Source: Chlorocebus sabaeus (taxonomy: Eukaryota; Chordata; Mammalia; Primates; Cercopithecidae). Taken from it: 64,000 bases of DNA. The stretch covers positions 85,781,637 through 85,845,636 of the forward strand of contig NC_132923.1 in assembly GCF_047675955.1 (NCBI RefSeq), in the 5' to 3' direction. The stretch's first letter is position 1. Each line of letters begins with the position of its first letter. Below, in pieces: positions 44,219 through 56,851 of this stretch. The notes below the pieces were generated by a model, which was given only the letters and a program-made list of their open reading frames with translations, ran no database searches and had not been told where the DNA came from. Made by a program: the position numbers and the translations under genes.

Positions 44219-46531
44219 ATGTGGTGTTTCTTTATAACCTGCCCAGAGATGTACTGCATGGGTAAGTTTCTGGTTATGTAACTTTGAGAAGTAATGGCCA
44301 GTTTAGTAATGAACCACATTAAATTTGCTCCCAATTTTTTACTGTCTCAATTGCCTTTTTCCCTCACTCTTACACAAACAATTCAGCTTTGCCTCAGGAT
44401 TTGTTTTCTAGGGAACCCAAAACTACAAATCTTGTAAGTTAGTAGTCTTCCCTTCTCTCCTTTAAATTCTATCCACTCTCCCACTCCATTTCCCTCCTCC
44501 GAAATAAGCAATGTTACTTTCAGGTCCTGCTCAAATAGTGCTTTTTCCAGTTTACTTCTTAGATTCTTTATTTCATTCAACCCTGCTAGAACTTTTCTTC
44601 TTCTGTTGCTGTGACACTTACCATTTTTCTCTTTATAATTGTAACCTTTTCATTCAACAAGCTGGACCTGGTACAGTACTAGCACAAAGTAATTTTGTTC
44701 TTTCCCACTGATTTCTTCAAACCTACTCTCTCAACTTTTTCGTCTCCATCCCTGGATGACATCTCAGGAAAGCTCCGTAGCTTTGCTGGTCACTGTTAGT
44801 AATTAAAAAACAAAAACAAAAAACCTACTAGTTAATCAAATGAAGTCTCTTTTTTAAAATAAAAAAAGTCTAGTCCAAACTCTACTTCAAACTCTCATAC
44901 AGTTTAAACGTATCCTATACACAGTTTGACCTGCTTTCGATGTAACAGCCTTAGTTGGGGAGAGTGACATAATTGACTTCTTTTTTACTTCACCACTTTG
45001 TGCTTCCACTCCTACTCCCCCATTCACAAGACTGAATTTTGGATTAGAACAAGGGAGAGGGAGGAGAGGTAAGGGGCAGAAAAATCTCGCTTGGCTGATG
45101 CAGTTATAATCTGCCTCCAGGGGGCTCTTTGTGGCAGTTGCACAATCTGTGGCTCTAACTTTAATAGAGCACTTTTGTGGGCTTTTTTGTAGACTCCCTC
45201 TTTTAAGTTCCCTGGGTATTTCTCTGTTCTCAATGCCTATTCCAGCAAATTAATTACAACTCCACCCAACATTGTTTAAAAAAATCTTCCTTAGTTAAAA
45301 AAAATAAAAAATAAAAATCCAGCCTTAGTTTCTGGCAGTCCACCCATCATCTGCCTTGTCCCTCTCAATCTGGTTCTCTGGCCTTTCTAGGACAGGGATA
45401 GAAATTGAAGCCAGATCTCAATAAGTTGACAACAAGATTTTCTTATACTTATTCTGAGTATAGCACCTTAGCATTCAATAAATGCTGTTTTGTTATACGT
45501 CAGTGCCTCCACTAGAAGTCAAGGGGTGGCCCAAAACTCTCAGCTTAGCAAGACTTTCTCTTGCACTAATTACTACTTTACTATCAAAATCTTCTTTGGG
45601 ACCTTCAGAAGTAATCTTGTCATGCCATTTATCTCTGTTATATTGATCACTACAAAAAGCCAGTTCACAGGTCACCTCTTACCCCAGATATAACCTCCAT
45701 TAGGCTATGCACGTTTTCATTACCTGACCCCTTTTCCCACCTACCTCTGCTACTCACTACTATATTAACATCCTAGATCTTGTCTTACCTATAAACTATA
45801 ATCTTTCCCTAATTTCCCTAATCAATTTCATGCGTATCAGTCTCTAGCCATCATCTCCTGTCTTTCCACTCACTCCCTTTAAGCTCCTGACTTTAATAAT
45901 TCTCAAAGTCACCTGAGACTTAGACCTTATTGCTCCTATGACCTTTTACTTATGCTTCATCCCACTTGTGACCTCACACCATTCTTACCTACTTTAAACT
46001 CCATGGTTAATGATTATAATTACTCCCCTCCACACAACCTGCCTTGCTTTCCTCTCACTTTGGCAAGACTTGTTAAATTACGCTCTCTACCATTATTCTC
46101 ATATAGCTAAATGTGACTGGAGAGGAACTTAACAATACTGCCACTCTCACTTTAAATTTATCACCACTAGTCTCAAGTGGGTCATTAATGCTTTTCAGAA
46201 ATTGTATTATATTACTCCACCACTCTCATAGAGAACTATTCTTACTGTCTGTCACCTGAAATCTCTAACTTCTTTTCCTCCCCTCTCTTCCCCTCACTCT
46301 GGGCTGTGCGCTTGCCAAATGGGCTGAGTATACTTCCATGATGTCTGAAGAGGGCCCTAGGGCAGAATGCAGGCTTACTGGAGGAGGAAATGGCAATGTG
46401 AGGTGAACTGGAATGGACTAACACAAATGTGGCTGAAATCAGAGATGGCCTGTGAATATGTAACGTGGGTGCCAGAGACATATGCTACAGAGGGAGACAT
46501 GTCATTGTTATAATAATTATTTTCAATTAAG
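44219..46531. other. Unassigned stretch
   Basis: No gene or RNA recognised. 45300-46260 is C/T-rich on the plus strand and resembles the composition of a worn LINE (L2/L3-like), but I cannot align it. CATTCAATAAATGCTG near 45474 is L2-tail-like. The short frames at 45024-45233, 45490-45693 and 46242-46481 show no known motif. Confidence 0.45.
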
Positions 46532-46544
46532 AATGAAGTTGCCT

Positions 46545-46833
46545 AGGCTACGAGTGGTGGCTTATGCCTGTAATCTCAGCACCCTTGGAGGCCGAGGCAG
46601 GAGGATCACTTGAGGCCAGAGGTCAAGACGATAGTGAAACCCCATCGCTACCAAAAATACAAAAATCAGCCAGGCATGGTTGTGCACGCCTGTAGTCCTG
46701 GCTATTTGGGAGGCTGAGGCAGGAGAATCCCTTGAGCTGGGGAGGTGGAGCTTGCAGTGAGCTGAGATCATGCCACCGCACTCCAGCCTGGGAGACAGGG
46801 CAAAACTCTGTCTCAAAAAAAAAAAAAAAAAAA
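46545..46833 (+). mobile_element. Alu with 13-bp target duplication
   Basis: A full Alu with a 21-base A tail. AATGAAGTTGCCT occurs at 46532-46544 and 46834-46846. Confidence 0.93.
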
Positions 46834-46846
46834 AATGAAGTTGCCT

Positions 46847-47420
46847 TGCTACAAGAACAGCTAAATTTGGAATCAATATATTTCAGCGGTTAGCCTTTTA
46901 CTTTCTCAAAATCAAATTTAGTTTTTGGTTTAGTTAAGATGCAGTGGGAATATTTATTACATTTTTATTTATTGATTTTCTATTACATAAACTGACCTTG
47001 AGGAATTTACAATGTATTTGGGAGAGAAAAGATAATTCTTATTTGTAAAATACAAAAATTGGTGAATGATTCAGAATGAAATATAAAAAATAAGTCCCAC
47101 GAATTCAGATACAGATTGTTTGGGAACTAAGAACACTTTAAATGTCATTGTAAAAATATTAAATTGTTATTACTATAAGTAGTGGTATACATAGTGTGTT
47201 TGGCACCAGGATTGGATCATTTTGTTAACACATTTCTCCTCTAGATGACAAGATTATCTGTAATAAAAATCAGAAAATGAAATGAATAATCACAATGGCC
47301 AGAAAATAAATAGAAACAGTGAAATCTCCTTTTGTTCAAAAGAGAAAAATAAATATTAAAGTACAAAAAAATGAAAAAATAACAAATTAATGCTTTTTAA
47401 TTAATTTAGTTTTTAAATGG
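46847..47420. other. Unassigned AT-rich stretch
   Basis: AT-rich, no recognised gene or repeat. Confidence 0.5.
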
Positions 47421-47428
47421 GAAAGAAA

Positions 47429-47720
47429 GGCTGGGTGCAGTGGCTCACACCTGTAATCTGAGCACTTCGGGAGGCTGAGGCAGGTGAATCCCTTGAGCCC
47501 AGGAGTTGGAGACCATCCTTGGCAACATGGAGGAACCCTGCCTCTATAAAAAATACAAAAATTAGCCGGGCGTAGTGGCGCACACCTGTAATCCCAGTTA
47601 CTCCAGAGAGCGAAGTGGGAGAATCCCTTGAGTCTGGGAAGTTAAGATTGCAGTTAGCCGAAATCATGCCACTTGCGCTCCAGCACCTGCAACAGAGTGA
47701 GATCCTGTGTCAAAAAAAAA
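47429..47720 (+). mobile_element. Alu
   Basis: A complete Alu; GAAAGAAA flanks it at 47421-47428 and about 47728-47735. Confidence 0.88.
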
Positions 47721-47735
47721 AGTAAGTGAAAGAAA

Positions 47736-48796
47736 CTCATACTTACATAACTTACATATGAGTCTGTTGCAATAACAAATGACATTTTGCTTTTGAGCCT
47801 TAATTTTTATATATTTGTCAATGACTCCATCACAGTTAATCTTCACATATTCATATTCAATAGACAGTATAGCCAGATTTGTCAATCTGTCTTCATTTAC
47901 TGTTGATTGAAGAACTTTCTACTAAGTTTGATTTTGAAAAGTTTTCTTCAAATGAAGAATCCTATCTACAAATAGGACGTCTTAAACAAAAAGAACGTTT
48001 GTGGCAGAGATTCATAGCAATCCCCTCTCACAATAAAGTTTAAAAATTATGTCTGTTTCTTCAGGATTGATTTGAGTGGCTTTCAAATGTTTCTGTGTTT
48101 TACATTTTAGCTATTAAGCACAGATAACTCCATGTAGTCATGTAAAATGATAGAATTAAAGTAACTCATGTTTCTTCATCTTTACAATCTAGTATCATTA
48201 TTTATACCAAGTTTACTGTTTAAATGCAGGGGTTAGAGACAAGAACAGCATCTGCAGTGAGCTCAAGCAATTCTGAACCATTATGAACTTAAAACAAATG
48301 TGCAGCTGAGTCTGATTGTGTCACAGGCTGACTCTGAGTAAACTTCCATGTACAATACATTGTTCAAGTAATTAAAAATGTGCTAATTGGAAGCAAGTGT
48401 ATATTGTCAAAACTCATAGTGTAACTGCACAACTTTCTAGAACTTAGACCAACAAAATATTTTGAGGAGAGGATATTTTATCACTGATATAGTTTAAAAT
48501 TGCTGGTGCATGGTGATAGTAAAAACTAGATCTATCTTTAGTCAGTTTTATTATTGCTTTCACATTCTCTACACTTAATTTACTTCCTTAATGCATTCAT
48601 TCAGAGTAGACTACTCCCACCACCCAATCCTTAGCACACCACTGACTCTAGGTAGTTTTCTAGTTTTAGTCTAAGCTATATCCCTATTTCTGGTACTTAG
48701 ACTTAAAAGATCAGTGTATTAGGGCAACTAGGAATTTGCATGAATTGATTTGCATGAAGTTTGGAGGAAGAGGTCATAAAAATAGCAGGGTGACAC
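47736..48796. other. Unassigned stretch
   Basis: AT-rich, no gene, RNA or named repeat recognised. Confidence 0.5.
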
Positions 48797-48915
48797 CAGG
48801 TGCTGTGGTTGCATGCCTGTAACCCCAGCTACTTGGGAGGCTGAGGCAGGATGATCTCTTGAGCCAGGAGTTTAAGTCTTGCATGGGCACCATAGCAAGA
48901 CCCTGTTTTAAAAAG
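48797..48915 (+). mobile_element. Alu-like monomer (FLAM/FRAM type)
   Basis: GTGCTGTGGTTGCATGCCTG, CCCAGCTACTTGGGAGGCTG and GCAAGACCCTGTTTTAAAAA: a diverged 7SL-derived monomer. Too divergent from 7SL RNA itself to be an SRP RNA gene. Confidence 0.65.
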
Positions 48916-49883
48916 TAGTTTTTAAGTGAATGTAACAATTGGGAAGGTAGCATGGGAGTCCTAAAGAATGGGCCCAGCTAATAAACTTAAGTTTGAGCCC
49001 CTTAGGGACCAGTACTCCAACTGGAAACTGAATAGACTATTTTTATTTTTAACTTTTAATTTTTAATTTCGATGGGTACATAGTAGGTGTGTATATTTGT
49101 GAAGTACATGAGATGTTTTGATAAGCCATGCAATGCATAATAATCACATCATGGAAGATGGGTTATCCATCTCCTCAAGCATTTATCCTTTGTGTTACAA
49201 ACAATCCAATTATATTATTTTAGTCATTTTTAAATGTACAGCAAAATTATTATTGACTATAGTCACCCTGTTGTGCTATCAAATATTAGGTCTTATTTAT
49301 TCTTTCTATTTTTTTGTACCCATTAACCATTCCCACTTCCCTCCAACCCCCTCTACCCTTCCCAGCCTCTAGTAACCATGCTTCTACTCTCTGTCTCCAT
49401 GAGTTCAATTGTTTTGATTTTTAGATCCCACCTGTAAGTGAGAACATGTGATGTTTATCTTTCTGTGCCTGGCTTATTTTGCTTAACATAATGACCTTCG
49501 GTTCCATCCATGTTGTTGTTGCAAATGACAGGATCTCATTCTTGTAATGGCTGAATAGTAGTCCATTATGTATAAGTATCACATTTTCTTTATCCATTCA
49601 TCTGTTGATGGACACTTAGGTTGCTTCCAAATCTGGATCATGTGATAGTTCTATTTTAGTTTTTTGAGGAACCTCCAAACTGTTCTCTATTTTGGTTTCA
49701 CTAATTTACATTCTCACCAACAATGTGGGCAAGGATTCGCTTTTCTCTACATCATCACCAGCATTTGTTATTGCCTGTCTTTTAGATATAAGCCATTTTA
49801 ACTGAGGTGAGATGATATCTCGTTGTAGTTTTGATTTGCATTTCTCTGATGATCAGTGATATTGAGCACCTATGCCTGTTTGT

Positions 49884-50180
49884 ATGTTTTTGTTTTTTTT
49901 TTTTTAGATGGAGTCTCACTCTGTTACCCAGGCTGGAGTGCAATGGCATGATCTCAGCTCATTGCAACCTCCGCCTCCCAGGTTCAAGCAATTCTCCTGC
50001 CTCAGCCTCCAGAATAGCTGGGATTACAGGTGCGCACCACCATGCCTCGCTAACTTTTTTTTTAGTAGAGACGGGGTTTCACCATTTTGGCCAGGCTGGT
50101 CTCGAACTCCTGACATCAGGCGATCCACCTGCCTCGGCCTCCCAAAGTGCTGGGATTACAGGCATGAGCCACCACACGTG
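49884..50180 (-). mobile_element. AluS in L1
   Basis: An antisense Alu bracketed by GCCTGTTTGT (49874-49883) and GCCTGTGTGT (50181-50190). Confidence 0.9.
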
Positions 50181-50216
50181 GCCTGTGTGTCTTCTCTTGA
50201 GAAATGTTTATTCAAC

Positions 50217-50515
50217 CTTTTTTTTTTTCTTTGAGGTGGAGTTTCACTCTGTCACCCAGGCTGGAGTGCAGTGGCGCAATCTTGGCTCACTGCATCCTCC
50301 GCCTCCCGGGTTTAAGCAATTCTCTGCCTCATCTTCCTGAGTAGCTGGGATTTTAGGCGCCCACCACGATGCCCAGCTAATTTTTTTTGTATTTTTAGTA
50401 GAGACAGGGTTTCACCATCTTGGCCAGGCTGATCTTGAACTCCTGCCCTCATGATCCACCCGCCATGGCCTCCCAAAGTGCTGGGGTTACAGTCATGAGC
50501 CACCGAGCACCTGGC
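50217..50515 (-). mobile_element. AluS in L1
   Basis: An antisense Alu bracketed by TATTCAAC (50209-50216 and 50516-50523). Confidence 0.92.
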
Positions 50516-51707
50516 TATTCAACTATTTTGTCCATTTTTAATTGAATTATTAAATTTTTTTCCTATAGAGTTGTTTGAGCTCCTTATATATTCCAGTTAT
50601 TAATCCCCTTGTCAGATGGACAGTTTGCAAATATTTTCTCCCACTCTTTGGGTTGTCTCTTCACTTTGTTGATTGTTCCCTTTGTTGTGTAGAAGCTTTT
50701 TCACGTGATGTGATCCCATTTGTCCATTTTTGCTTTGGTTGCCTGTGCTTCTTGGGTATTACTCAAGAAATACTTTGCTCAGACCAATGTCCTGGAGAGT
50801 TTCCCCAAGTTTTCTTTTAGTAGTTTCATAGTTTGGGGTCTTAGATTTAAGTCTTTAATTCATTTTCATTTGAGTTTTGTATATGGTGAGAGATAGGGGT
50901 CTAGTTTTATTCTTCTGCAGATAGGGGTCCAATTTTCCCATCACTGTTTATTTAAGAGACTGTCCTTTCACCAGTGTATGTTCTTGGCAACTTTGTCAAA
51001 AATGAGTTCACTGTAAGTGTATGAATTTATTTCTGGGTTCTCTATTCTGTTCCATTGGTCTATTGTGTCTGTTTTTATGCCAGTACTGTGTTGTTTTGAT
51101 TACTATGGTTCTGTGGTATAATTTTAAGTCAGATAATGTGATTCCTCCAGTTTTGTTCTTTTTGCTTTATCCTAAGATTCGCTATTCTGGGTCTCTGTGG
51201 TTCTATATAAATTTTAGGATTTTTTTTCCATTTCTGTGAAGAATGTCATTGGTATTTAGATAGGGATTGCATTGAATCTGTAGCTTGCTTTGGGTAGTAT
51301 GGACATTTTAACATTGATTCTTCCACTCCATTAACATTTTTTGATGTCCTCTTCAATTTTTCTCATCAGCGATTTATAGTTTTCCTTATAGAGATCTTTT
51401 CCTTAAGTTAATTGCTAGGTATTTAATTTTATTTGTGGCTACTGTAAATGGGATTACTTTTTAATTTCTTCTTCAGATTGTTCACTGTAAGTATATAAAA
51501 ATGCTACTGATTTTTGTATGTTGGTTTTGTATCCTGCAATTTTTCTGAATTTGTTTATCAGTTCTAATAGTTTCTTGTGGAGTCTTTAGATTTTTCCAAA
51601 TATAAGATACTATCATCTACAAACAATGATAATTTGACTTCTTCTTTCCCAATTTGGATGCCCTTTAATTTGTTCTCTTGTCTGATTGCCCTGAACGACT
51701 ATTTTTA

Positions 51708-52151
51708 GAAATTACTCTGGGAGACCATAAGTCACAATTGGCATTGCTTGGTTCCCAGGTATATAAAGTGAGGGAGAAGGGCATTCTTACCTCTTCTGCC
51801 CCAAATATTGCCCACTGAGAACTTGAAGAAGTTTATAGTATTTTGGCACCTAAAGGATTTCCATCAGCTTTGGGAGCATCAGGAGATAATCCCTTTGGAA
51901 TGAACATCAGAATACTCAAGATGATAGGCATCAGGGCCAGTGGCAGTGCAGAGACATCATTAAATAATACTACAGGCAGTGGGAAGTCAGGAGATTTCAC
52001 TGAAGGGAGTCTAGCAGGAGAGTACTGCATGACAGATGGTAGAAGAGGGACTATTCATGATCTCACATGAGATATGCTCAGACTTCCAGACATAGCTGGG
52101 TGAGATTTTGGAGGTGGGAGATTGAAGATCCAATAATAATAATAGTACCTT
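51708..52151. other. Unassigned stretch ending at a 24-A run
   Basis: Less AT-rich than the surroundings. Contains a 75-codon plus-strand frame (51843-52070) and a 65-codon minus-strand frame (51833-52030), neither recognisable. The A-run at 52152-52175 could be a retroposed tail, but I find no parent gene or duplication. Confidence 0.45.
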
Positions 52152-52175
52152 AAAAAAAAAAAAAAAAAAAAAAAA
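52152..52175 (+). repeat. Poly-A run of 24
   Basis: Twenty-four uninterrupted A residues with no Alu or L1 immediately upstream. Confidence 0.9.
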
Positions 52176-52229
52176 CCTCTCTAAGTACCCAGCTGTACAC
52201 TAGATTTTTTTACTTTTCACAGGATCATT

Positions 52230-52940
52230 CTACTGCTACAAGCATACTCTATTATATTATATTTAGAAACCTTCCCTTGACACTAAATTCACCCTCAACT
52301 ATCACCTCATTTCTTTGCTCATTTTCAGAGCAAAATTCTCAAGCTCTTCTATACTCATTGTCCATTCTTCCCCATCTGCCATTTACTCTTCAACCCACTT
52401 CATTTTGGCTTCTGCCCTTATTACTCCATATGTAACTGAGACTACTCTTGCCAATGTCATCAACAACTTTAGTATTACCAAATCCGATCTTTCCTCATTC
52501 TACTTGACCTCTTTGCAGTATTCATCACTTCTTGAACTTTTCTTTCTTATGTCTATGACATCATTGTCTCCTGATTTTTCTCCTCACCTCTCTGATTCTT
52601 TTTCTTCAGTCGTTTATTTATTTTTTCCTCATTCTTCTGATACTTGAGCTCTGATTGTTCGTATGTTCCCCAGGTCAACTTACCCAGTCCCAAAACTGTA
52701 AAGCTGAATTTTATCTCCAGCTTTAACCTCTTCTCAGCGTTCAAGACACTCATGTATAACCATTTATTTGACGTTATCACTTGGAAATCTAATAAGCATC
52801 TCAAATTCAACAGGTCTAAAACTGAACTCCTACTATTTTCTGTCTTCCCTCCATAAAAAAAAAAAAAAAAGCCCTTTTCTTTCTTGGTTCTCTTCACAGT
52901 AGGCCCTCAATAAAAATGAATAGAATGAATGAAAGAATGT
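52230..52940 (+). repeat. L2 LINE fragment, sense, with internal deletion
   Basis: Contains text from the L2 reverse-transcriptase region (TTCTACTTGACCTCTTTGCA, parent LLDLSAAFD), CATCTCAAATTCAACAGGTC and TAAAACTGAACTCC. It then jumps to the L2 3' tail (CACAGTAGGCCCTCAATAAA, GAATGAATGAAAGAATG). Confidence 0.78.
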
Positions 52941-52949
52941 TTACTACAT

Positions 52950-53145
52950 GTCATTCTATCAATAACTCTATACAGTCATTGTAGGTGCTATTTTTAGCCC
53001 CATCCTCAAAATAAGGGAATTAGAGAGGTAAAGTACAACTTGCCTAAGGTCACAAAGCTTGTAAAGATTCAGGGCCAGGCTTTTAATCTGTGTGCTTTTC
53101 TCTAAAGCTCACATGCTTCTTCTCTATGCCACAGTGGCTTCCATT
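52950..53145 (-). repeat. MIR SINE, antisense
   Basis: TTTTTAGCCCCATCCTCAAA, ACAACTTGCCTAAGGTCACA and CAGGGCCAGGCTTTTAATCT follow the antisense MIR core order. Confidence 0.8.
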
Positions 53146-53279
53146 GAAACAAGGATGATTATTATAAGTTAAAATTATATATATGACCATAAACTAGTAC
53201 AAATTAGAAAAACATAGGTTATATTACCAATAATGATAATGATGATAACAATGATTATCAGCTTTCACATACCAGGCAT

Positions 53280-54600
53280 CATGAGAGGCTTTTTTTCATT
53301 AATCAAGTTTATTATTTAGGACAGTTTTAGATTTACAGAAAAATTAAGCAGGTAGTAAGTACAGAGAGTTCCCTTATACCCCCCACCTGATCCACACAGT
53401 TTCCCCTATTATTAACATCTTACATTATAGTATGATACATTATTATAATTAATAAACCAGAAGATACATTATTATTAACTAAAGTCCACAGTTTATTCAT
53501 GTTTTCTTAAGTTTTACCTAATGTCCTTTTTCTGTTCCATAATCCCATCCAGGATCTCACATTACATCTAGTTCTGTTGTCTCCGTAGGGTGACATTTTC
53601 TCAGACTTTGTTTTTGATGACCTTGGGAGTTTTGAGGAGTACTGGTAAGGTTATATTGTAGGATACCTCTCTATTAGAATTTGTCTAATGTTTTTCTCAT
53701 GATTAGACTGTGGTTATAAATTTTTTAAAGGAAGACCACAAATGTAAAGTGCCATTTTTATCACATAGCAGGATTATATACCACCAACATGGTTTAGGAC
53801 TATTGATGTTGACTTTCATCATCCAACTAAAGTAGTGTTTGTCGGGCTTTTCCACTGTAAAATGTCTCTTTTTTTCTGCCTTTCCATATTGTACTCTTTG
53901 GTAGAAAAGTCACTATATGCAGCCCACACTTCAGGAGTGGAGAGGCTCCCCTTCTTTAGGGTGGAGTATCTGCATAATATATTTGGAACTCTTTGGTAGG
54001 AGAGATTTATCTATTTGCTTCAATTTATCAATTTATTCAATCATTTATTTATATTAGTATGGACTCCTAGATATTTATTTTATACTTTGGGTATAATCCA
54101 GTGCTACTTTATTTCGTTGCTCAAATTGTTTCACTTTTGGTCATTATGGGTTCTTTCAATGGGCTTTTGTGCCCCTTTGACATATCCCATCTGTGTGTGT
54201 GTATGGGGGAGGGGGGGTGTGGAGGGTGTGTTTTGAAAAATTCCTTACCTACAAGATGATCCAGGTTCATCTTGTATATTTGCTGCCCCAGTCCCTAGAA
54301 TCAGCTATTTCTCCAAGAAGCCCTGGATCCTTTTCATAGAGAATAGTATTAGAAACCAAGATCTGGGCACTAAGTCTGCTCATTGCTAATGGGGTATCAT
54401 TTCTTCCAGGCCTTCTCAGCTGACAGATCAAAGAAATATATGTGTGTATACTAATCCATGTGTATACACATATCTGTAAATATTTCTAAATGTAACCATT
54501 TGTATCTACACATGAGTTCTTACTGATGTCTCCAACTCTAGTCCACTACCACATGGATTATTCTAGCCTGTTACCTGGCTTGTCTGTAATCTCCCACTCA
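53280..54600 (-). mobile_element. Ancient L1M 3' region, antisense
   Basis: GACAGTTTTAGATTTACAGA, CATTATTATTAACTAAAGTC, TCGGGCTTTTCCACTGTAAA, GTTCATCTTGTATATTTGCT and CTCCAAGAAGCCCTGGATCC run colinearly with an old L1 3' UTR. The second half is homologous to the 15503-18540 copy. Includes a GT/GGGG-rich patch (54190-54235). Confidence 0.65.
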
Positions 54601-54604
54601 TGAG

Positions 54605-54722
54605 AGAAATTTTATGTATATGAACTTATTTAATCCTGTGAGGTAGCTATTATTATCTCATTTTATAGTTGAAGAAACTGAGGCTCAATGATGATAAATT
54701 TTTTCAAATACATAGCGATTAG
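54605..54722 (-). repeat. MIR SINE fragment, antisense
   Basis: CCTGTGAGGTAGCTATTATT, ATCTCATTTTATAGTTGAAG and AAACTGAGGCTCAATGATGA match the antisense MIR core. It is broken by the Alu monomer that follows. Confidence 0.8.
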
Positions 54723-54734
54723 GAGGTGTAACTA

Positions 54735-54879
54735 AACTGGGCATAGTGGCTCATGCCTGTAATCCCAGAACTTTGGAAGGCTGAGACAAGGGGATCACTT
54801 GAGCCCATGAGTTTGAGACCAGCCTGGGCAACACAGTGAGACCACCACCTAAAAAAAATTTTAAAAAGAAAAAGAAAAA
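54735..54879 (+). mobile_element. FLAM (Alu left monomer) with 12-bp duplication
   Basis: A single monomer with an A-rich tail. GAGGTGTAACTA at 54723-54734 and 54880-54891 is a perfect target duplication. Confidence 0.9.
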
Positions 54880-55158
54880 GAGGTGTAACTACGACCTCTT
54901 CTGGGAGAAAAAGAGCACACACATTGTGGAATTGAGAAGGTATATGGTTTGTGCAGTAGTACATACTGATGAGTCAGTAAAATACATTAAAGTTATCTTG
55001 GTATGACCCTGAATTGAACACTGATGATTTTGAAATTTTACCAACTGTTTAAACGTCATGCACATCTCTTCAGGAGCAAATTATTATACTAAAGATCTAT
55101 TATTAATTATACATCACCCCATGAGTCAACCGCAAAACTGTTTAAAATTCTTTTCAAT

Positions 55159-55418
55159 CTTTTTTTTTTTTTTTTTGAGGCAGCTCTCGTTCTGTCGCCC
55201 AGGCTGGAGTGCAGTTGCATGATCTCTGCTCACTGCAATCTGTGCCTCCCAGGTTCAAGCAATTCTCCTGACTCACCCTCCCGAGTAGCTGGGATTACAG
55301 GTGCCTACCACCATGCCCAGCTAATTTTTGTATTTTTAAGAGAGATGAGGTTTCATCATGCTGGCCAGGCTTGTCTCGAACTCTTGACCTCAAGTGATCC
55401 ACCCGCCTCAGCCTCCCT
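55159..55418 (-). mobile_element. Alu, 5'-truncated
   Basis: An antisense Alu ending at CGCCTCAGCCTCCC, lacking the first ~40 bases of the element. Confidence 0.85.
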
Positions 55419-55626
55419 CTTATGTATCTTTTAAAAGAGTCATCACAGGTTCCTGAATTCATGAAGATTATCAGGTATTATATAATTTTAATCAATTAAA
55501 GGATAACAAATGGCAATGGACTTGACAGGTAATTTGTACCTCTAGTCAAATTTTTCCTGACCCAAAAAATCCAAAAACAACAACCATTCTCCCATCTTTG
55601 TTAAAAAAAAGTTATGGCCTACCTTG

Positions 55627-55785
55627 ATTTTTTTTTTTTTTTTTTTTTTGGGGGGGGGGACACAGCCTTATCATGTGACACAGTCATAGCTCACTGTAAC
55701 CTTGAACTCCTGGGCTCAAACAATCCTCCTGCTTTGGTCTCCCAAAATTCTGGGATTACAGGCATAAGCCACAATGCCGGGCCTA
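55627..55785 (-). mobile_element. Old Alu monomer, antisense
   Basis: Starts with a T22/G9 run. GTCATAGCTCACTGTAACCT and GATTACAGGCATAAGCCACA mark one diverged monomer. Confidence 0.75.
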
Positions 55786-56039
55786 AAGTCTTAATCTTTG
55801 CTCATTGTAAAGAGGGTTTTGTGATTCAAAAGTTTGGAAAACACTGCATATATATCAATTACCTCTTGGAAATTCTAATGTGCCTATTACGTAACTAAGA
55901 CAAAAATCAACAAAAAATTAACTTTCAAGTAAATATTTCCCAAATATATTTGTTCATAGAATGCCTTGTTTTAATGTAAGGGCGATTAATATCACACAGA
56001 CTTATATTTGGAATTCAATGTTTTATTCATTTCATAAGA

Positions 56040-56260
56040 GAAGGAACTTGGGCCATGTTTTTCTGTTTCCAGAACCTAAAATGGCCTGGCACATACTAGG
56101 TGCTCAATTAATAATTGTTTGTTAAATAAGTGGACAAGCAATTTTGTATTATCTACTATATGGTAGTCACAAGGAATATAATGGTGAAAAAATAAACATG
56201 GTCCCTGTCTTCATGTAACTTACAGTCTACTAGAGAAGATTATAAAAAAACAAGTAAAAA
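56040..56260. repeat. L2 3' ends: sense then antisense
   Basis: TGGCCTGGCACATACTAGGT and GCTCAATTAATAATTG (to about 56130) is a sense L2 tail. ACTATATGGTAGTCACAAGG and ATGTAACTTACAGTCTACTA (about 56150-56250) is an antisense L2 end. Confidence 0.7.
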
Positions 56261-56551
56261 GGCTAAATCTTAGATAAGAGTTATTAATACAAAACTCTTT
56301 AGATAAGAGTTATGGAAACAAACAATGTTGAGATGAAGAATAAAAGAGATGGAGGGAGCATTACTTTCAAAAATAAGCAGCAAGCTTTTTTTACTCAAAC
56401 AAATCTATAGTTAACCAAAATCTGAGTATTTCAAACATCAACCTTCATTCAGATCACATATTCACAAAGATTGTATTAATCAAGGTCCTTGCATAAAACT
56501 GATGGCATAATCAGAAGGACTTAAATTAAGAGAGTTTTATAGAAGAACTAT
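56261..56551. other. Unassigned AT-rich stretch
   Basis: Nothing recognised; contains an imperfect repeat of CTTAGATAAGAGTTA (56269 and 56298 regions). Confidence 0.5.
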
Positions 56552-56846
56552 TTATAGCTCATGCCTGTAATCCCAGCACTTTGGGAGACTGAGGCAGACA
56601 GATCATGAGGTCAGGTGTTTGAGACCAGCCTGACCAACATGTTGAAACCCCGTCTTTACTAAAAACACAAAAAAATTAGCGGCGCGCGGTGGCCCACGCC
56701 TGTAATCCCAGTTACTCAAGAGGCTGAGGCAGGAGAATGGCTTGAAACCAGGAGGCAGAGGTTGCAGTGGGCTGAGATTGTGCCACTGCACTCCGCTAGG
56801 CGACAGAGCAAGACTTTGTCTCAAAACAAACAAACAAACAAAAAAA
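56552..56846 (+). mobile_element. Alu directly upstream of the SHISA5 retrocopy
   Basis: The Alu begins at GCTCATGCCTGTAATCCC, lacking its first ~17 bases, and ends in a CAAACAAACAAACAAAAAAA tail. The retrocopy sequence starts within a few bases. Confidence 0.88.
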
Positions 56847-56851
56847 CAGCC

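Larger units (their letters stand above)
49046..51690 (-). mobile_element. 5'-truncated L1 (L1MA/L1PB-like) with ~17-bp target duplication
   Basis: Read antisense: poly-A side at 49046, 3' UTR (TAATAATCACATCATGGAAG), then ORF2 text back to GTTCTCTTGTCTGATTGCC. CTGAATAGACTATTTTTA (49028-49045) and CTGAACGACTATTTTTA (51691-51707) are the target duplication. ORF2 frames are decayed. Two Alus interrupt it. Confidence 0.93.

Noticed and set aside
48797..48915. Possible 7SL (SRP) RNA gene
   Set aside because: Only the Alu-like half is present and it is diverged; it lacks the 7SL S domain.
49831..50340. 169-codon open frame on the plus strand
   Set aside because: Runs through two antisense Alus; Alu-derived peptide text only.
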